Shown here: positions 60,851 through 64,000 of the stretch, piece after piece | Numbering within the stretch: the first letter of the stretch is position 1 | Layout: each line of letters begins with the position of its first letter | Assembly: GCF_003590095.1 (NCBI RefSeq) | Contig: NC_039478.1 | Location: forward strand, 8,990,001-9,054,000 | Source: Trichoplusia ni | Lineage: Eukaryota; Arthropoda; Insecta; Lepidoptera; Noctuidae | Direction of reading: 5' to 3' | DNA length: 64,000 nucleotides | Made by a program: the position numbers and the translations under genes | The notes under the pieces: generated by a model | What the model was told of the DNA's origin: nothing | What the model saw: only the letters and a program-made list of their open reading frames with translations | The model's database searches: none

Positions 60851-62880
60851 TGGTCGCATACGTTATTCTTATTTTGTAACCGAAGCGGCAATGAACTTTG
60901 CATGCTATCAGCGGTTTTATAAAATATGTAGTTTAAAAAGCTCACGAGCTTTTCGTAATCTTTGTTTGTAAACTTTATCTTAAATAAGAGATAAGATAAC
61001 TATTCAAGATATGGCTCTGTGTTAGTTAGAAAGCATTGGTAAAATTCTTATGTGCTTCTTATTTCCCTTTACTGGTCTGGATTTATTTTTATGTAAGTAA
61101 GTATGTAATTTATTTGTACCATATTGCAAAAAAAAATGCATTGCTGCGGAGTTTCTTGCCCCGTTTCTTATTATCACAGCAAGAGAAATTAGGAAGCAAG
61201 GGTGGGGGATACGGGGTGTTCTATATGTGTTTTGATTTTAATTCGTACCCCGAGACCAAAGATATATATTGAATATCAATAAAACTATTATACAGGATGT
61301 AATTATAGCTTTATTATCTACTTACAACCACGATCACCACTCTTACTTACTCTTGCGGATTTCCGATATTTTCCTTATTTAATAAGTAGTCTGCATTGTT
61401 CGGACAGCTGAAAAAGTTAATAATTTAGGTAAAAAGTAAAAACGATTAAATGTTTTTTTTTTTAAATTTGCTTATCATAGCGGTTATAGCATACGGCACA
61501 GTGAAAATTTGATTTGTCTAGCTATCATGGCTCGTGACTTACAAGTTGTTGAAAGTCTATTCGGAACCCTAGAATGACTTCAAAATGACACTGAAACTAG
61601 AATCCTATTTATTACAAAGGTTTCGCTGTCTGTCGATCCGTCACCAGTCTGTATGTCATGAACCTCTAGTTAGAAATGTGAAATTTTCAAAGATAATGTA
61701 TTTCTTCTGCTAGCAATTAATAGCAAGGTTCGGCAACGGTCATTAATCTATACTTTACTAATATATAAAGCTGAAGAGTTTGTTTGTTTGAACGCGCAAA
61801 TCTCAGGAACTACTGGTCCAAATTGAAAAATTCTTTTTGTGTTGAATAGACCATTCATCGAAGAAGGCTTTAGGCTATAAACCATCACGCTGCGACTAAT
61901 AAGAGCTAAGATACAATGGAACATGTGAAAAAAACCGGGCAGGTACACCTAAATCATAACTTATATCTTCTACCCACGGGGACGAAGTCGCGGGCAACAG
62001 CTAGTTTGTTAATATGAGACAAATAAATTTGAGTAAGTTTATACGGTATCCATCAGTATCACCATTCCGACTCGCGCTTGACCGCTTTGAAACTTAAATA
62101 TGCCACCTACTGCTGCCCGGAATGACTCTTCCAATAAAGTTCTCCCATTAAAAGGGTTACCAACTTACAGTTTATTATTATTAATTATAAATTATGTATT
62201 ACAAGCATCACGTCACGCTTCATTTCCTGATATAATTCGTGGGGTGGACAGCCATTGGAGCGCGTATCCGTTGCCCGTAGCCCGCTCGAACTAATGTCCT
62301 TTTTATAGTTATTTTTGAACCATGTAATGTGTACTTTCCGACTCGTATATTAAAAGATTTAATTGACTAATTTATTGATTTGTTTTGAGTATTTTTTGAC
62401 GACAATGTTTTCGACTATTTATAAAATTAATTGATGTATTTTAGTTTCAGTGTGTCCCAATCCAATTTGGTATAAAAGTTGAAAAATTGTTATATTCCAA
62501 ATATTTGACACCCTGTTTAAGTTGGCATCAATGCCGCATCGTTAATGTTTTTAAATATGAATGAATACTTTATTTGAGAGACATAGCATAAGAAAATTTT
62601 AATGCTTCCTTAAATTTATTACTTATCCAAAAGAACAGAATAACAAAGCCATACGTTATTATCTTAGATTTTCCATATAGCTTAAGGTATATGTAATTAT
62701 GTATACTTATTTTCCGGATAGATTAAAACAACAATACTTCTTATATCTTCATTTTTTTCCAACAAAATCAAAATAATTATCCTACAGGTGAGATATGCAG
62801 CTTATTACATAAGCACGTATAAAGACAACAGATGCAAAGACAGCCTCTCATTATCTAGATATATAATGTTTGCCATAGAT
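60851..62880. other. Gene-poor spacer between the nested gene and the candidate internal promoter
   Basis: No exon is supported. It holds a GTCCGTC-type dispersed repeat fragment (about 61600-61720) and a Helitron-like element (61747-62004). 62010-62880 shows nothing recognisable. Confidence 0.6.
61747..62004 (+). mobile_element. Helitron-like element, subtype 1, copy 3
   Basis: Starts A|TCTATACTTTACTAATATAT and ends GGGCAACAGCTAG|T, with the hairpin GGGGACGAAGTCGCGGG intact. It matches 7792-8052 through the body (CTCAGGAACTACTGGT, TATATCTTCTACCCACGG). Confidence 0.7.
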
Positions 62881-62919
62881 ACACAGATACGGCCGAACTA
62901 AGCGTTCAAACACAGTTAA

Positions 62920-63240
62920 AATCTGCGCCGCGGACACTGCGCACGCGCCGACCGCCACCGTCTAACGGCCAATACGAATATCGAACATAGAATTCGAATT
63001 TTTCAAATCTCGAATCGTTTGGTAATTTTCTGTGATGTTATTTATTTAATTGATTCGTTTATCGATTTGATAAAAGTTATAGTGTTGTGCAGTGATTTTT
63101 GAAGTTGTGTGTTTTCGGTGCAAATCGATGTTGTTGCTTAATTCCAAGTAACATTCGTTATTTCTGGAGCGATGCTTGACAGCTGTCATCTTGACTTCTG
63201 TCAACTCTTTCACGCTTATTACACAAACGCGTTTTGACAT
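62920..63240 (+). promoter_or_regulatory. Candidate internal promoter and leader
   Basis: 62925-62970 is strongly CpG-rich (GCGCCGCGGACACTGCGCAC, CGCGCCGACCGCC) in AT-rich DNA. An AT-rich leader-like region follows with GTGTTGTGCAGTGATTTTTG near 63080-63105, the style of insect 5' UTRs. A perfect palindrome TGACAGCTGTCA lies at 63177-63188. A weak donor CAA|GTAACA is present near 63150. It could drive a myosin isoform starting downstream of the PDZ exons, or another gene beyond the window. Confidence 0.4.
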
Positions 63241-63420
63241 TGTAATTTAATTTATTCTTGTTACATATCTTGGTTAATTGATTAAGTAATATACGAGTTT
63301 AGTTGCGGTAACTGACGTGTTGGATTTGACCGCAGATGTAATCACTGTTATTATTTCTAACTATAGTTATTGTGAGTTTCATTTAATGGTTATATTAACA
63401 CTTTAAGCTGATGTAAAAAA

Positions 63421-63500
63421 ATGTCTCGATTTGCTAAATGGTTCACGAATGACCCGTTTACGATGGTTGATTGTAGTGTTAATTTTGAAGTTAATTATAG
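63421..63500 (+). CDS. Possible alternative first coding exon (unproven)
   Basis: An ATG in a good context (AAAAAAATGTC) opens a 26-codon frame beginning MSRFAKWFTNDPF. It reaches a plausible donor TATAG|GTAATT after 63500, with a stop immediately after in the intron. It lies some 450 bases downstream of the CpG-rich patch. I do not recognise the peptide. The exon leaves two bases, so it could not join in frame to a phase-0 exon like the myosin exons seen here. Either the downstream exon differs, or this is untranslated leader, or chance. Confidence 0.22.
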
Positions 63501-64000
63501 GTAATTTTGCGAAAATTTGCAGTGTTTGTCGCATCGGTCATGTTTACCCGTATATGCCCCTTATGCACTACAGAAGCCATGCAGAGGTTAAAGTGATTGA
63601 CAATATACAGGTTCTTAAATTTTTTGAAATAAATAGTTTTCTAATGTGTTAATAAACACTATAATATTACAACGTTTGCTCTAATAAACCTTCGTTGTCG
63701 TAATAAAATTATGAATGTTGGTGATATCTGCTCGCTTAAACGTCTGATCCTATTTTGATAAAATTTTGTCTAAAATTAGCCTATGTTCAAGATTGAAAAA
63801 CCGGAATTCTTGCCTACCGGTAACAGTATGTGGAACTCGGTTCTACATATAAAACAAAGAAATATGAATCGTTTAACCCGCACTCTATCTTCCAAATTTA
63901 ATGAAACCTTATCTAATCATAATTAAACATAAAAAATGCAATGCTTATAATTCATAAATAACTGTTTTTTATTTATATTTTACATAATCAATAGAAACTA
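63501..64000. other. No recognisable feature
   Basis: AT-rich sequence. The short open frames have no domain and no repeat was recognised. Confidence 0.5.

Overview
The window is AT-rich eukaryotic DNA from an insect, most likely a moth or butterfly. It has spliced genes, very long introns, no operons and no long transposon ORFs. The interspersed repeats are of types I associate with Lepidoptera: tRNA-headed SINEs, a 5S-rRNA-headed SINE, short Helitron-like elements with 5'-TC and CTAG-3' ends, and LINE 3' ends with GATGATGA-type tails. I cannot name the species.

The backbone of the window is the 5' part of a plus-strand gene for an unconventional class XVIII myosin (vertebrate MYO18A, Drosophila Mhcl). 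Three coding exons are visible. 29920-30090 holds the MFNFMKK start and a Lys/Glu-rich N-terminus. 42955-44166 holds a disordered, proline-rich region and a PDZ domain. 46726-46863 continues the PDZ end (VQPVAELCELS). All the junctions are phase 0 with good splice sites, and together they give the first 507 residues. The motor and coiled-coil exons must lie beyond 64000. The ATG sits 12 nt after a splice acceptor, so at least one non-coding exon lies upstream. A CpG-rich patch at 15430-15660 is a candidate, unproven, promoter and leader.

On the minus strand at 58511-60518, inside the next myosin intron, is a complete small three-exon gene. It encodes a 277-residue MADF-BESS protein of the Adf-1-like DNA-binding family: MADF at residues 16-92, an acidic linker, a basic patch, and BESS at 232-267. 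Its upstream region (60519-60850) is CpG-rich and has two facing CTAGATGGCG-type sites. A second CpG-rich patch at 62920-63110, followed by a leader-like stretch and an ATG exon at 63421-63500, could be an internal promoter, perhaps for a myosin isoform without the PDZ domain.

The rest is intron or intergenic sequence filled with short degraded repeats: tRNA-SINEs (1.9, 6.6, 14.5, 16.1, 42.1, 49.1, 49.6 and 50.8 kb), 5S-SINEs (7.1, 23.4 and 45.3 kb), Helitron-like elements (7.8, 8.3, 32.4, 35.1, 47.9, 56.0, 56.6 and 61.7 kb), a 359-bp MITE with 49-bp terminal inverted repeats (53.2 kb), and several families I cannot name. One of these is a ~50-bp quasi-palindromic unit present five times. I found no CRISPR array, no bacterial or viral gene and no complete autonomous transposon. 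I see no clearly new biological system. The best leads are the nested MADF-BESS gene, the candidate internal promoter and the unnamed palindromic repeat.
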